Below are positions 56,301 to 64,000 of a stretch of DNA of 64,000 nt, piece by piece. Origin of the DNA: Apodemus sylvaticus. Its lineage: Eukaryota > Chordata > Mammalia > Rodentia > Muridae. The DNA lies in assembly GCF_947179515.1 (NCBI RefSeq), contig NC_067480.1:7931501-7995500 (forward strand). Reading direction: 5' to 3'. The first letter of the stretch is position 1. Every line of letters starts with the position of its first letter. The position numbers and the translations under genes are program-made. The notes below the pieces were generated by a model. It saw only the letters and a list, made by a program, of their open reading frames with translations. It had not been told where the DNA came from and did not search any database.

Positions 56301-59300
56301 TTAAGTGTGGAGGGAGAGGCTGCCTTCTGTCTAGCTTCCTAGTCTCTGTAAGTCTACACAGAAGTTTGTGGTGGTGTCATGTTCCTGATTTACAAGAACA
56401 AACAAAAACTTTGAGGAGAGAGAAGTCCCAGATATTTTCTTGAGTGCTTCACATCTAAGGTTTCTTGGAATATAACTTCATCCGAGGAATATAACATGTA
56501 TGCCGAGGCAGGTGGCAGATGCCTGTGTGTTTGAACATGGAGACACGGCCTCTCTTAGGAGCTTTTTAGTGCTTCCTGGACTGTGCCCGTGGTGCCCCGT
56601 GTTTGGAAGGAGTTGCTGGTGCTTTTGCCTCCAACTCCTCTTCTGCTCTACTGTTTTCTGTAGGCCTGAGAACCTAGATAGAATGCAGACAGGGCTCTCT
56701 CCAGTTTAGGAATGGTTAACCTGTCAAGGAGAATCTTACTTTTATCTGAGGGGCATGATTGGGGACAGTGAGGAAGGAAGGGAGATCCTGTAACCTTTCC
56801 TTCTCTGTTCTGCCTTATACCTGACACTAGTATCAGCCACACATATCTCTTGGGTCCTGTTCCAAGTGACACTATGAAAAGTCACTGTGACCCTGAATCC
56901 TAAGACAGGAAGCTAAAGGAGATGACTCTTAGATTGCTTATTTTATTTGTGCATATGTGTTGCACATACATGTATTCAGATACCCACTGGGCCAGTAGAA
57001 GGTGTTAGATCCCCTTCCACCAGGCGGTTGTGAGCCCCTGATGTGGGTGCTGGGAGCTGGACTTGAGTCCTCTGGGAGAAGAGCAAGTGCTCTTAATAGT
57101 CGAGCCATCTCTTCAGCCCTGAGCAAGCCAGAGCACATGTTGACTCTGGGTCCTTTGCCGTGCTGTGGTTCATAAGGAGCCTTGAAAAGCTACAGCAGTT
57201 CTTGTGTGCATTTTGTTGAGAAGAGTCTAGACATTCTCTCAACATGACTTAGTGTGCCTTTTCCTGATTCTGAGACAACAGCATGGTTTTGGTCACAATA
57301 GATTGTGTGAGCAGGGTGACAGTACTGAGCAGGGTGACACGAGAGACCTTGGAGAGGTCGCTTTTCCTCCCCCAGAGCTCAGAGTGAGCTCACCATTGTC
57401 ACTGCTGCAGGAGAATGAGATCCTGACTGAGCAGGAGGAACTCCTGGCCATGGAGCAGTTTTTGCGTCGTCAGATTGCCTCGGAGAAAGAAGAGATCGAC
57501 CGCCTCCGAGCTGAGATTGCGGAGATCCAGAGGTACGGGGAGCCTCAGGGCAGGAAGGGTCCAGCCATGTCGTGATTTACATGAGCAGAGTTGTTTTAGT
57601 TTAGTGGTTTTCAACTTCCTAATGCGTCAGCCTTTAACCGCTAGCTCCTCATGTGGTGGTAACTCCAGTCATAACATTATTATTCTCCTTGCTACTTCAA
57701 AACTGTAAATTTGCTACTGTTATGAGTTATAATATGAACAAGATGGTAGATGGTAGCCTTAGGCGACCCCTGGGAAAGGGTTATTTGGTTTCCAGAGAGG
57801 CTGTGACCCACAGGTTTAGAACCACTGTTTTAGCCATTCCTGTAAAAGAAACAAGTCACTTTAAGCTCCTTAGCAGGTCTTTAAGGCAGCATTGGGCTGG
57901 GTAGATTCCCAGGCATGGGCAGGCGGGCCATAGCTGGCCTCAGAGTGCACCACAGTGCCACCTTGTCTCCACACAGCCGCCAGCAGCACGGCCGCAGTGA
58001 GACGGAGGAGTACTCGTCTGACAGCGAGAGTGAGAGCGAGGATGAGGAGGAGCTGCAGATCATTCTGGAAGACCTGCAGAGGCAGAACGAGGAGCTGGAG
58101 GTGAGTGGGGGAGGGGGCGGTCGCAGACCACCTGCTCTCCTGCTACACACTTGTAGAGACGAAGTCAAGGACTTTTTTTAAGACTTATTTTATTTAGATT
58201 TATTTTATGTGAGTACACTGTAGTGTCTTCAGACACACCAGAAGAGGGCATCAGATCCCATTACAGATGGTTGTGCACCACCATGTGGTTGCTGGGAACT
58301 GAACTCAGGACCTCTGGAAGAGCAATCAATGTTCCTAGCCACTGAGCCCTCTCTCCCGCTCCATCCAGGGCTTTCTTACCAGGATGAGATGTGTGCTCTA
58401 GCTGTCCGAGGTGCGGCAGCTCTTCCTGACCTTGGTGTACAGTGAGCCAATCAAAGGTGAACGGTGCCTGGCCTTGTCCCTAGTGGCCTTGCAGTGGAGA
58501 CTGTGAGTCAGTTCCCTGCAGTCCTCGCCCCACCGAGCAGTAAATGTGACCAAATGCCCAGGAAGTTGGACTGGGAAGGAAACACTGGTCCGAGTGATTT
58601 CCTTTCTCATCCCAAATAAAACATTGTCTTCTGAGGCTGACTCAGGGAACAGAGGGCCACCTTAGCTTCACTCATGTTCATGGAACTGCCTGCCAGGCAA
58701 GTGCACAGGGGTCACAACTGCACGGAGGCTGGGCGTGGCGGCTCCGTCTGTGGAGTGAGTTCCAGGACAGTTGGAGCTTGAAAAACAACAACAAAAAGAT
58801 GCGAAAACTGTCGTAGCTGAAGAGGTGGCTCAGCAGTCCAGAGCACTGGCTGCTCTCTAGAGGACCCAGGTTCAGTTCCCAGCACCACGTGCCAGCTCAC
58901 AACTGTCTAACTCCAGCTCCTGGGATCCCACACCCTCACATAGACTGCATGCATGCAGGTAAAACACTACTGCACATAAATAAAAATAGTATTTTAAGGA
59001 CTTCCCAGGACTCTGGCCGTCCACTGTGTGGACGGTGGGCAGAGTGAGAGGCAGTGGTGCCCGGCACTTGTAGCAGGAGTCTGTCCTGGGGAAGAAAAGA
59101 CGGGGGTCCAGGGACATGGCCCCGCTGGCGAGGGGCTGCAGCACAGGCTGAGCACCCGGGTAAAGCAACACCCTTCACGCACACACCTGTGGCTCCGTGC
59201 ACACCTGTACCTGTTAAGCAATTCCCAGCACTCAGGAAGCAGAGGCAGGCAGAGCTGAGTTTGAGGCCAGCCTGGTCGTTCTACAGGAGTTGAGACCATG

Positions 59301-60383
59301 TTTTAAAAAACATAAACAAGAAAGGAAGTTAGTGTTAGTGAGACGGGTTGCTGGGATTCTGTCATTTAGAAGACACATCGGCACCCTAATTTGATCTGTT
59401 TCCTGAACAGGAAAATTAAGTGCAGACTTTGCGGAGTGTTTTGTTGTGCACATTGTGTGGCCTGACTTGAGCCAGAGCGGCCGCCCTGCATCTGGCCATG
59501 TTCTCAGTCAGGGAAGGAAGGGTCAGGGCACAGCAGTGTCATGCTGAGTGACTCTGAACCAGAGTTATAGGGCACACCGGCAGCTGAGGATGCCGGGAAA
59601 GACTGAGGAGGAGCATTCCAGTGGCTGGGACAGGTGAGGCTGCCGAGCTTCGGGCCAGCCTCTGAGTCCCTGCTGAGTGAGGACACAGCATTTAAGCAGC
59701 TGCGGTTTCTCACAATTGTCAAGCAGCGCGAGCAGATGTAGTCAGTGAAGACAGATTTTGACGTGGAAAGAATCTGAGCTTTCACCCCAGCTCTGACCCC
59801 AGCCCTCTCCTCCCTGCAGGCTCCCCGTGCAGGCTGTTCAGAAACCAGGACAAATGCCCATCAAACACTGCAGTACTTACTAGAGCAGCTGTCCTGTTGA
59901 TACCTTGCTTTCTAACTGTGCTTGCATTTGTAATGTGGGCAGAGTGGTGCTCTCAAGCATTCAGGGCGGTATTTACCCAGTCGTCCACACAGTCATCTTG
60001 TCTTCTGCTGCACCCGCCAGGTTGGCTAAAAGAGACCTAGGTCCTCGCTCAGGGCCGCTTGCAGCCTGTGCTCTGCCCTGCTTCCTTGGCTTCTGACCTT
60101 GCTTAAGTGGTAACCACCCTCTCTGTCATTCTTTAAGATAAAGAACAATCACTTGAACCAAGCAGTTCATGAGGAACGGGAGGCCATCATTGAGCTTCGA
60201 GTGCAGCTCCGGCTGCTCCAGATGCAGCGAGCCAAGTCTGAGCAGCAGCTACAGGAGGAGGAGGAGCCCGAGAGGCGAGGGGGCACAGGCCCGCCGCCCT
60301 GTGACGGTGTCCTCGAGGTGAGAGCGGCCAAGGAGCAGGCAAAGCCGTCACCCAGCAAAGACCGGAAGGAGACCCCCATCTGA
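41197..60383 (+). CDS. Ralbp1: RalA-binding protein 1 (RALBP1/RLIP76), nine coding exons, 648 aa
   Basis: Join: 41197-41440, 44550-45008, 48685-49034, 51303-51464, 52680-52811, 56055-56162, 57411-57532, 57977-58100, 60138-60383. All junctions keep frame and the spliced product is 648 residues. Known role: effector of RALA/RALB with GAP activity on CDC42/RAC1; binds endocytic adaptors (AP2, REPS1/2); also proposed as an ATP-dependent glutathione-conjugate transporter, which is debated. Visible: GKKKGK at 69-74; Lys-rich segment about 130-155; RhoGAP domain about 189-375 with arginine finger R232 in GIYRVSG, the NTVASLLKQYLRDLPENLL block from N261, and NIQNISIVLSP near 338-348; Ral-binding helical hairpin 406-449 with W430; C-terminal coiled coil to 567 and beyond. 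Start ATG has A at -3. No break is seen. The product is cytosolic or membrane-associated. Confidence 0.97.
41441..41665. repeat. 35-bp GC-rich minisatellite next to the exon 2 donor
   Basis: Six units begin with CAGCCGCCTCCTGTGGGTCC-type sequence at 41469, 41504, 41539, 41574, 41609 and 41644, with a partial unit before the first. Unit spacing is exactly 35 bp and divergence is low. The array starts within about ten bases of the GTAAGT donor. Frames across it on both strands are artefacts. Confidence 0.95.
42329..42490 (+). mobile_element. Young B1 SINE
   Basis: GCCGGGCAGTGGTGGCGCAC start, near-consensus body, A16 tail with GAAA repeats. Confidence 0.95.
42530..42650 (-). mobile_element. B1 SINE, antisense
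   Basis: A (GGTTT)n tail precedes CAAGACAGGGTTTCTCTGTG; the element ends AAAGGTGTGCGCCACCACTG. A short internal deletion is present. Confidence 0.9.
42917..42954. repeat. (CA)19 microsatellite
   Basis: Uninterrupted. Confidence 0.97.
42978..43145 (+). mobile_element. B1 SINE with (TAGG)n/(TAGA)n tail
   Basis: GGACATTGTAGCCCACACATTTAATC to GACCTTGTCTCAGATAG, then tetranucleotide repeats. Confidence 0.8.
43160..43870 (-). mobile_element. Possible antisense LTR-like block, unassigned
   Basis: The block has a GC-rich start with CCCTAACCCTAA (43229-43240), an AT-rich middle with several ATTATTCTTTACATT words, and a 120-bp CCCTCC tract (43620-43745). It looks like a repeat, but I cannot name a family or fix edges. 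Confidence 0.25.
44550..45008 (+). CDS. Ralbp1: Ralbp1 exon 3: Lys-rich region and start of the RhoGAP domain
   Basis: Acceptor CATTTCCTTGGCAG ends at 44549. It encodes residues 82-235: an acidic EDSSGDEAE patch, basic FKKPSFSKKKEK, three EEKHK repeats, then the RhoGAP domain from about 189 with IFGVPLADAV and the arginine-finger motif GIYRVSG (R232, codon 44999-45001). Donor TCAG|GTATGG. Confidence 0.97.
45009..46320. other. Intron 3, repeat-poor part
   Basis: I see no SINE or exon in this 1.3-kb stretch. Confidence 0.5.
46327..46540 (+). mobile_element. B3-type SINE
   Basis: GGGGCTGGAGAGATGTCTCGG head, CCCAGCACCCACATGGCAGC, and GTGTGTGCACACACC near the tail. Confidence 0.9.
46766..46885 (+). 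mobile_element. Diverged B1-type SINE
   Basis: GGGGGAGCACACTCATACCTC, AGCACTCAGGAGGCATG and TTGGGCTACACAGTGAGATG. Confidence 0.65.
46926..47115 (+). mobile_element. B2 SINE
   Basis: GGGCTGGAGAGATGGCTCAG head to AGAAATAAATCTTT and A-tail. Confidence 0.95.
47280..47494 (-). mobile_element. B1 SINE, antisense, with (ATTT)n(AGTT)n tail
   Basis: The tail has become an (ATTT)n then (AGTT)n array (47280-47354). The body runs from TTCGAGACAGGGTTTCTCTG to CACCACTGCCCGGCT. Imperfect duplications AAGTTATAGATTTT and AAGGTATAGATTTA flank it. Confidence 0.93.
47885..48038 (+). mobile_element. B1 SINE with target-site duplication
   Basis: GGCCAGGCAGTTGTGGCGCA start and (AAAAC)n tail, flanked by AGAATTCAAATTT and AGAATTCAAACTTT. 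Confidence 0.88.
48456..48573 (-). mobile_element. B1-type SINE, antisense
   Basis: GAGAAGGGTCTCACTGTGTAGC to GCATGTACCCCCAGCCTGG, about 110 bp upstream of exon 4. Confidence 0.75.
48685..49034 (+). CDS. Ralbp1: Ralbp1 exon 4: central RhoGAP domain
   Basis: Acceptor TTTAACGTTTTAAG ends at 48684. It encodes residues 235-351: KSKVDELKAAYDREE, the conserved NTVASLLKQYLRDLPENLL block (from N261), and NIQNISIVLSPTVQ at the end. Ends in phase 0 at CCGTCCAG|GTACGG; this junction sequence is then repeated in the intron. Confidence 0.97.
49027..49655. repeat. 40-bp minisatellite that replicates the exon 4 splice donor
   Basis: The unit is CCGTCCAG|GTACGGGCTG plus CACACA-rich spacer and CTTGGTGTGA. 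The first unit is the real exon end. Copies follow at 49067, 49107, 49147, 49187, 49227, 49267, 49307, 49347, 49387, 49427, 49467, 49507, 49547, 49590 and 49632: 15 extra copies, the last two with altered spacing. Spacing is 40 bp and homogeneity is high. There are no unique spacers, so it is not a CRISPR array. Confidence 0.97.
49656..50430. other. Intron 4, unique-looking DNA
   Basis: A weak B1-like trace (50190-50225, GGGGTTATAGGTGTGTACAA) and a TG-rich patch (about 50020-50080) are all I see. Confidence 0.45.
50442..50578 (-). mobile_element. B1 SINE, antisense
   Basis: CTGAGCCAGGATTTCTCTGTG to GACTGAAGGTGTGCACCAC. Confidence 0.9.
51303..51464 (+). CDS. Ralbp1: Ralbp1 exon 5: end of RhoGAP domain
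   Basis: Acceptor CTGTTTTCTGCAG ends at 51302. It encodes residues 352-405, ISNRVLYVLFTHVQELFG to AGIKEEIRRQ: last RhoGAP helices and the linker to the Ral-binding region. 162 bp, phase 0 at both ends. Donor GACAG|GTGTGT. Confidence 0.97.
51838..51992 (-). mobile_element. B2 SINE, antisense, internally shortened
   Basis: TATATGAGTACACACCAGAAG to GAGACATCTCTCCTGTCCC; a segment of the tail-proximal part is missing. Confidence 0.88.
52680..52811 (+). CDS. Ralbp1: Ralbp1 exon 6: complete Ral-binding hairpin
   Basis: Acceptor TTTGTTATCTAG ends at 52679. It encodes residues 406-449 exactly: helix EFLLNCLHRDLQ, loop GGIKDLSKEE, helix RLWEVQRILTALKRKL. L409, H413, W430, R434 and K440 sit at the numbers I recall for the RAL contact surface in the human protein. 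GGIKDLSK (418-425) is one of the two proposed ATP-binding motifs. 132 bp, phase 0 at both ends. Donor AGACAA|GTGAGT. Confidence 0.97.
53628..53745 (-). mobile_element. Diverged B1-type SINE, antisense
   Basis: CTATAGCCAAGATGACCTTAAACTC to CAGGGGCCATGCTTGGC. Confidence 0.6.
53896..54235 (+). mobile_element. B4-type SINE
   Basis: GGCTCAGTGGGTAAAGTGCTTGC head, AATCTCAGCACTGGGAAGGC B1-like middle, and CTACATATGTGCACACAAATG tail. Confidence 0.88.
54440..54660 (+). mobile_element. Possible old L1 3' fragment
   Basis: TATAACTCAGAAATCCCACT, CCAAACTATTCATAACAGCTG and CAGATACACAGATTAGGATGC recall diverged L1 ORF2-end phrases. Confidence 0.4.
54800..54817 (-). other. tRNA-Lys-type primer binding site, antisense
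   Basis: On the minus strand it reads TGGCGCCCAATGTGGGG, a close match to ERVK primer sites. The LTR-like block lies on its expected side. Confidence 0.7.
54819..55231 (-). mobile_element. Antisense ERVK-class LTR in Ralbp1 intron 6
   Basis: On the minus strand it starts TGTTGTGCTAGTGTG, holds a TATA-like ATGATATAAAGG, an AAAAAATAAAGTCGCC poly(A)-signal region, an A/T-rich U5 and ends beside the primer site. No gag or pol was recognised on the left, so this is an LTR plus leader fragment. Confidence 0.6.
55558..55757 (-). mobile_element. B3-type SINE, antisense
   Basis: AAAATGTTTATTCTTGTGTG tail, GGAGGTCAGAGAACAGCTTGC, and TACCATGAAGCCACCTTGC at the head. Confidence 0.8.
55792..55890 (-). 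mobile_element. B1 SINE, antisense, internally deleted
   Basis: TTTGAGATGGGGTCTTTCTG joins directly to TGTCCTGGAACTCACATAG; ends GGGGTTACAGGCGTGTCCCG. Confidence 0.8.
56055..56162 (+). CDS. Ralbp1: Ralbp1 exon 7: coiled-coil region, followed by a GC donor
   Basis: Acceptor GTTGTCTTTGACAG ends at 56054. It encodes residues 450-485, ECETKIAQEIASLSKEDVS to NILLAQ, a charged helical segment. 108 bp, phase 0. The frame of the next exon requires the junction GCCCAG|GCAAGT: the intron starts with GC, not GT. Confidence 0.96.
56938..57122 (-). mobile_element. B3-type SINE, antisense
   Basis: TTATTTTATTTGTGCATATG tail to GAGCCATCTCTTCAGCCCT head. Confidence 0.88.
57411..57532 (+). CDS. Ralbp1: Ralbp1 exon 8: C-terminal coiled coil
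   Basis: Acceptor TGTCACTGCTGCAG ends at 57410. It encodes residues 486-526, ENEILTEQEELLAMEQF to RLRAEIAEIQ, with clear heptad-like spacing of Leu/Ile. Donor CCAGAG|GTACGG leaves two bases of the next Ser codon. Confidence 0.96.
57600..57833 (-). mobile_element. hAT-type non-autonomous DNA transposon
   Basis: Ends TAGTGGTTTTCAACTTCC and ACAGGTTTAGAACCACTG are inverted repeats, flanked by 8-bp candidates TTTTAGTT and TTTTAGCC (6 of 8 match). It is the same family as 21727-21922 in opposite orientation. Confidence 0.65.
57977..58100 (+). CDS. Ralbp1: Ralbp1 exon 9: Ser/Glu-rich acidic stretch in the coiled coil
   Basis: Acceptor TTGTCTCCACACAG ends at 57976. It encodes residues 527-567, RQQHGRSETEEYSSDSESES, then EDEEELQIILEDLQRQNEELE. 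The acidic Ser-rich run suits casein-kinase-type phosphorylation (inference). Donor CTGGAG|GTGAGT. Confidence 0.96.
58170..58364 (-). mobile_element. B2 SINE, antisense
   Basis: GACTTATTTTATTTAGATTTATTT tail to GAGCCCTCTCTCCCGC head. Confidence 0.92.
58727..58795 (+). mobile_element. Heavily deleted B1 SINE
   Basis: GAGGCTGGGCGTGGCGGCTC joins to GTGGAGTGAGTTCCAGGACAG and an AACAACAACAAAAAG tail; the middle is missing. Confidence 0.7.
58813..58998 (+). mobile_element. B3-type SINE
   Basis: GCTGAAGAGGTGGCTCAGCAG head, CCCAGCACCACGTGCCAGC and ACATAAATAAAAATAG tail. Confidence 0.88.
59198..59312 (+). mobile_element. Partial B1 SINE
   Basis: CACTCAGGAAGCAGAGGCAGG, TTTGAGGCCAGCCTGGTCG and A-rich end. 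Confidence 0.8.
60138..60383 (+). CDS. Ralbp1: Ralbp1 exon 10: C terminus and stop
   Basis: Acceptor TGTCATTCTTTAAG ends at 60137. It encodes residues 568-648: IKNNHLNQAVHEEREAII, IELRVQLRLLQMQRAKSEQQ, a Glu/Pro/Gly linker and the basic tail AKPSPSKDRKETPI before TGA at 60381-60383. This C-terminal coiled coil is the region that binds REPS2/POB1 in the known protein. It is shorter than human in the Pro/Lys tail. Confidence 0.97.
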   Translation: MKNNHLNQAVHEEREAIIELRVQLRLLQMQRAKSEQQLQEEEEPERRGGTGPPPCDGVLEVRAAKEQAKPSPSKDRKETPI

Positions 60384-61910
60384 GCTGCTGGCTGGCTGGG
60401 CCCTGTGCATCGTACTGTAAGCGAGAGTCGGCGCCTTCCTGCTGGACATTCTGTGACTGCTCAGAGATGCCCCCTCTTGCACACGTCTGGCTCTGTGTCA
60501 GGCTCAGGCCCTGGGAGGGTGAAGCAGGGGACATATGGGGAGCTTGCAGGGAACACAGGCATTTCCAGATAGTGTCAGCTTATTTGAAAATTAATTTTCT
60601 TTGTTAAAAATAACTATTTTAACCTTTGAGTGGCTTGTTTTTAAACCAAAAAAAAATTTTTTTTTTGCCTTTTTTTTTAAATCACAGCAGAATCAGGATT
60701 TCTTTCTTATCAAAGGGTAGGAACCAAACCAGGCCGCTTCTGCGCCTGCTTGTGGGCGCTCGTGGTCTCACCAGCTCTGCGGGGCCTCTGGCCACTCTTG
60801 CTTGTGCCTTCCACACCTTTTGGTGCAGATTGTTCCGTGGGGAGCTGCCTCATATTCTCTGACTGGCCAAAAAGGCTCTCGCCGGGGTTCCCTGGACCTG
60901 CCCTGGACCACTTTGCTTTTCCAGTTCCAAGTCAAGCCTGTCAGTGTGAGTCAGGACAGCCCAGTCCAGTTGCAGACAGGTTCCCACGCAGCCTGCCACC
61001 AGCCTGGGCAGTGCAAGCCACTCCTCACTGCCAGGGATCAGCGAAGGCCTCCTCTCTGAGGTGGTCACCTGACCACCTTGACCCTGAGGCGCTGCTCAGG
61101 ATGCTTCTCAAACCAGAGCCCTTTCCATAGTGACCTTCCAGGAAGCCACAGTGACTTCAGTTGCTAGGATACATGGACCTCTGCCGGGATAAGCCATGTG
61201 GGTGCTCTCACGCAGAGCTTTTGCCTTTGCGTGTCACCTCAAGGGCTGCTTAGGGACTGACAGGGTGGAGCGGAAGGAAGGAAGAAAAGAAAGAAAGCGG
61301 TAGCTGTGATTGACCCCACCTGGTGTTTGCTTCTAACTCTGTGACTGCTCCCCAGTGTCTGGGAGGCCTGCCTTTTAGGCAACCAGATTTCGGATGGATG
61401 AGTGGCCCCCACGGAGGTCCCCTGTGGCTCTGAAGACAAATCCCACACTCTAAAATGAGCAACAAACCCACAGGAGGGCTCTGGCCTCCTCCTAGTTAGT
61501 ATTTATTTCAGCACCTATTTTTGTGCGATTTTTCGTTAGCCTCTACCTATTGCACTGTTGTGACTTGTTGGCCATTATTTGATTTTTGTACGGAAAAAAA
61601 GCTTTGTTATAGAAATCAGCATACTATTTTTTTAAATCTGGAGAGAAGATATTATGGTGACTGGAAATATGGTCAGGTGTCAAATATAAATGTACAAACG
61701 CCTTGCTGCATCCCGTCAGGTGTACAACATCCACTTTATATTTGCTGGCAATATTGAAGAATTCTTTTTGTTTGTGTAAACTCTAATTTCTATCAAGGTA
61801 TCATGGGTTTTTAAAATTAGTACTTCATTACAAATGTCTCAATGTTGGTTAACTAATTTTTGCCAGGACCATTATTGATCAAGGAAATAAATACAACAGC
61901 CATTTGAGAA
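60384..61910 (+). other. Ralbp1: Ralbp1 3'UTR
   Basis: No intron is needed, and the stretch is free of SINEs, unlike its surroundings, which suggests constraint. It has T-runs near 60650-60680 and AT-rich distal sequence. Transcript end is placed about 15-20 bases after the AATAAA at 61886. Confidence 0.85.
61886..61891 (+). terminator. Ralbp1: Ralbp1 poly(A) signal
   Basis: AATAAA in GGAAATAAATACAACAGCC, about 20 bases before an A-run at 61911. Confidence 0.85.
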
Positions 61911-64000
61911 AAAAAAAAGGCTTTTTATTATACATTATTTTCTTTGAAATAATTGCATAGGCAGCATCTGGTGCAGAGTCAGTGGAAAGTATGTGGGGTA
62001 CCTTATTCCACCTGACTTCCCGCCGTGCTCCCCACAGTGCTCCCTGCTGTGCTGTGCTGTGCTGTGCTGTGCTGTGCTGTGCGCGGCCCTCCTGTATGCT
62101 CTCAGCAATCCTCTCACCTCACTTGCTGCTGCTGACTGGAAGGGTTTGCTCAGACTGAGTGCAGATCTTGAACATGACCGTTTGCATTGCTGTTGGGAAT
62201 GTTTCCCTTCTAGGTCAAGTCTAGACCGGTCTTGGCCCAGTTGTTAGAGTTTTACAGGTTTGCACTGTGTGAACTGAGGACTTAGGGCAGCTAGCGTGCT
62301 GGAGATGCCTGACAAACGTCTGGACTCTCCAGCTTGTATAGTAACTGTCCTGCAGAATTTATGTTGGTTTACGGAAGGTTCCAGAGACCCTGCTGTGACA
62401 TTTAGCTTCAGTGAGGGATCTGGGGATGGCGTGTGATGAGGATGAGCTCCCAGGCAGGGACCCGTGGCTCTCAGGTCCCTCTGCAGTTGACTGTGGACTG
62501 AACAGCCCCGGGCCTGAGGTTCCGAGTGTAGATGGCAGTGTCTGTGTATGGAGCCAGGAGTGCTGGGGGCACCTGTAGTTCCACCTTAGCAGAAATGAGA
62601 ACCCCGCAAGTGTGATAGTCAGCTGCTCTAGGGGAGTCAGTGAGCTCTGGCTTTAGAGGCCAGCCCTCTCTCAAAAAGGAAAGGACAGTGATGGGGGCAC
62701 CAATATCAGCTTGCTCATTGCACACAGCACACCCTGCTGGTGGATCCGGCCGAAGACTGGGCTTCTGGAGCCTTCCTCCAGGGCCTTTTGCTGATGTTCA
62801 TTCGTCTGGGTGTGATCTAAGCTTAGTTGGTGCTCTTCAGTGGAGGCACAAACCGGAGACCCATGAGCTTACCCACTGTGAGCATCGCCTCTGGGACGTC
62901 AGGAGACCCAGGACGTAAGGACCAAGGGGCAGGGTCCTTCAATTCCCACATCCAGGCTCCCTCAGTAAGCTGCTGCTGCTGTGTCCATGCCCCCACTCCC
63001 CAACCCCAGCCTGGACACTTGTTCCCTATAATCTGGGGTTTTGTCACCATGCAACTAGTAGACCCATGAGGGGTTGCTCTAGTTTGACAGAGGAAAGAGG
63101 ATTGGCTTCATTTGCAGTGAGCTGTAGTTAATTTTTAAAAAATTTTCACATCTGCTCAGTACCACGTCCTCTGGTGATGGCTTCAGCAAGGTGCAGGCTC
63201 CTGCCCGTCTTTTGGTGTGTGTGTATTTCAGGTGAGGGAACCCTTGGTATCTGGTAGTGCTGGGGTTTGGGCTTCTTGGCTGTGAAAAATGGCTTTCAGG
63301 AAGGCACAGGAAATCTGTAGCTTGCATGCCTTTCTTCACCTCTAGTAAGCAATTTTATCCTGTAGGGCTTCATTTCTCATTGACAAAAAAGAAAATCCTG
63401 ATTTCAAAAAGGTTTATTAGATTTAGTGCCTAGGGTAGGGCTTTAAGGTACAGATATTTCCTCACCGAGGATGTGATGTGCATCATGTCATGAAGTGCCA
63501 GGGGACAGTCAATGCAGTGCCAACAGCTTTTGATTTTGTGTGCTGTTGTATGTCTATCGTATGTACAGCCGTTGTCTGTCTGTTATGTATGTCTATTGTA
63601 GGAAAATCTGTTATTGTATGAATGGTGCGTGGGGACCAGAGGTGACATTGGGTGTCTTTTCTCAATTGTCATTTTTAGTATTAAATGTCTTTTTACATAG
63701 CAAGTAGAATATATATCTTATTCTTATGGGATCTCATATATAACACACTTTGGTCCTGTCACCTCAGTCCCTCTGTGTGTCTGTCCTTCTTTGTGTATTT
63801 GAGAAGAGACTGCTGTACAGATGCCCTAGTCCTCTGGCTTGGCCTCTCCTCTCTCCGCCATCACGTTCTCTGGCCTCCAGTGTACAAGCCTTATTGCAGA
63901 TTGGGTTGAGCACCGTACAGTCCATCTCTGCATGTTCACCAGCTGTGGCTTTCTGTAATCTCTGCCTGCTGCAAAGCGAAACATCTGCTGATCTGTGGGT
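61911..64000. other. Downstream flank, no gene supported
   Basis: It contains a (GCTGT)7 array, two minus-strand AATAAA signals (about 61923-61930 and 63412-63417) and otherwise SINE-poor DNA. In mammals PPP4R1 is the convergent neighbour of RALBP1, so its 3' end may be near, but I see no coding exon. Confidence 0.4.
62045..62082. repeat. (GCTGT)7 microsatellite
   Basis: Seven CTGTG-phase units in tandem. Confidence 0.93.

Noticed and set aside
57881..58168. Minus-strand Ser-rich frame over exon 9
   Set aside because: It is the antisense shadow of the acidic Glu/Ser codons of Ralbp1 exon 9.

Overview
This is mammalian genomic DNA from a murine rodent (mouse or a close relative). The evidence is dozens of rodent-specific SINEs (B1, B2, B3/B4 types, one ID-like copy), L1 and ERVK-type remnants, long CA/GT microsatellites, and one intron-rich gene that encodes a clear RALBP1 (RLIP76) orthologue. 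The spliced protein is 648 residues, which is the length I recall for mouse RALBP1 (human 655, rat about 647). Few ID elements also argues against rat. Species is not proven from sequence alone.

Layout. 1-15.8 kb: intergenic DNA with SINEs, simple repeats and old L1 pieces; I see no convincing gene. 15.8-22.8 kb: a decayed, rearranged ERVK-class mosaic. A plus-strand 5' LTR, tRNA-Lys-type primer site and gag/pro remnants come first, then a minus-strand L1 5'UTR/ORF1-start fragment, then minus-strand integrase/env-like remnants, an hAT-type element, an ID SINE and a possible further LTR. 22.8-24.4 kb: the Ralbp1 promoter region, with a G17-(CGG)11 tract about 1.2 kb upstream and a CpG-rich core carrying NRF1-like, ZNF143/THAP11-like, CCAAT and GC-box motifs, followed by non-coding exon 1. 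24.2-41.1 kb: a roughly 17-kb first intron full of repeats. 41.1-61.9 kb: nine coding exons and the 3'UTR of Ralbp1. 61.9-64 kb: downstream DNA with possible minus-strand polyadenylation signals but no gene I can support.

Ralbp1 protein logic. Exons 2-3 encode a charged, lysine-rich N-terminal region; exons 3-5 the RhoGAP domain, with arginine finger R232; exon 6 alone encodes the two-helix Ral-binding hairpin; exons 7-10 a long C-terminal coiled coil. The protein is a Ral effector that links Ral GTPases to CDC42/RAC inactivation and to endocytosis.

The most interesting local features are: (1) a 40-bp minisatellite beginning exactly at the exon 4/intron 4 junction, every unit of which copies the last exon bases and the 5' splice donor, giving about 15 extra donor-like sites; (2) a second, 35-bp minisatellite abutting the exon 2 donor; (3) a GC-AG intron after exon 7; (4) a four-codon uORF just before the Ralbp1 start; (5) a chimeric B2-B1-tail SINE inside one target-site duplication.
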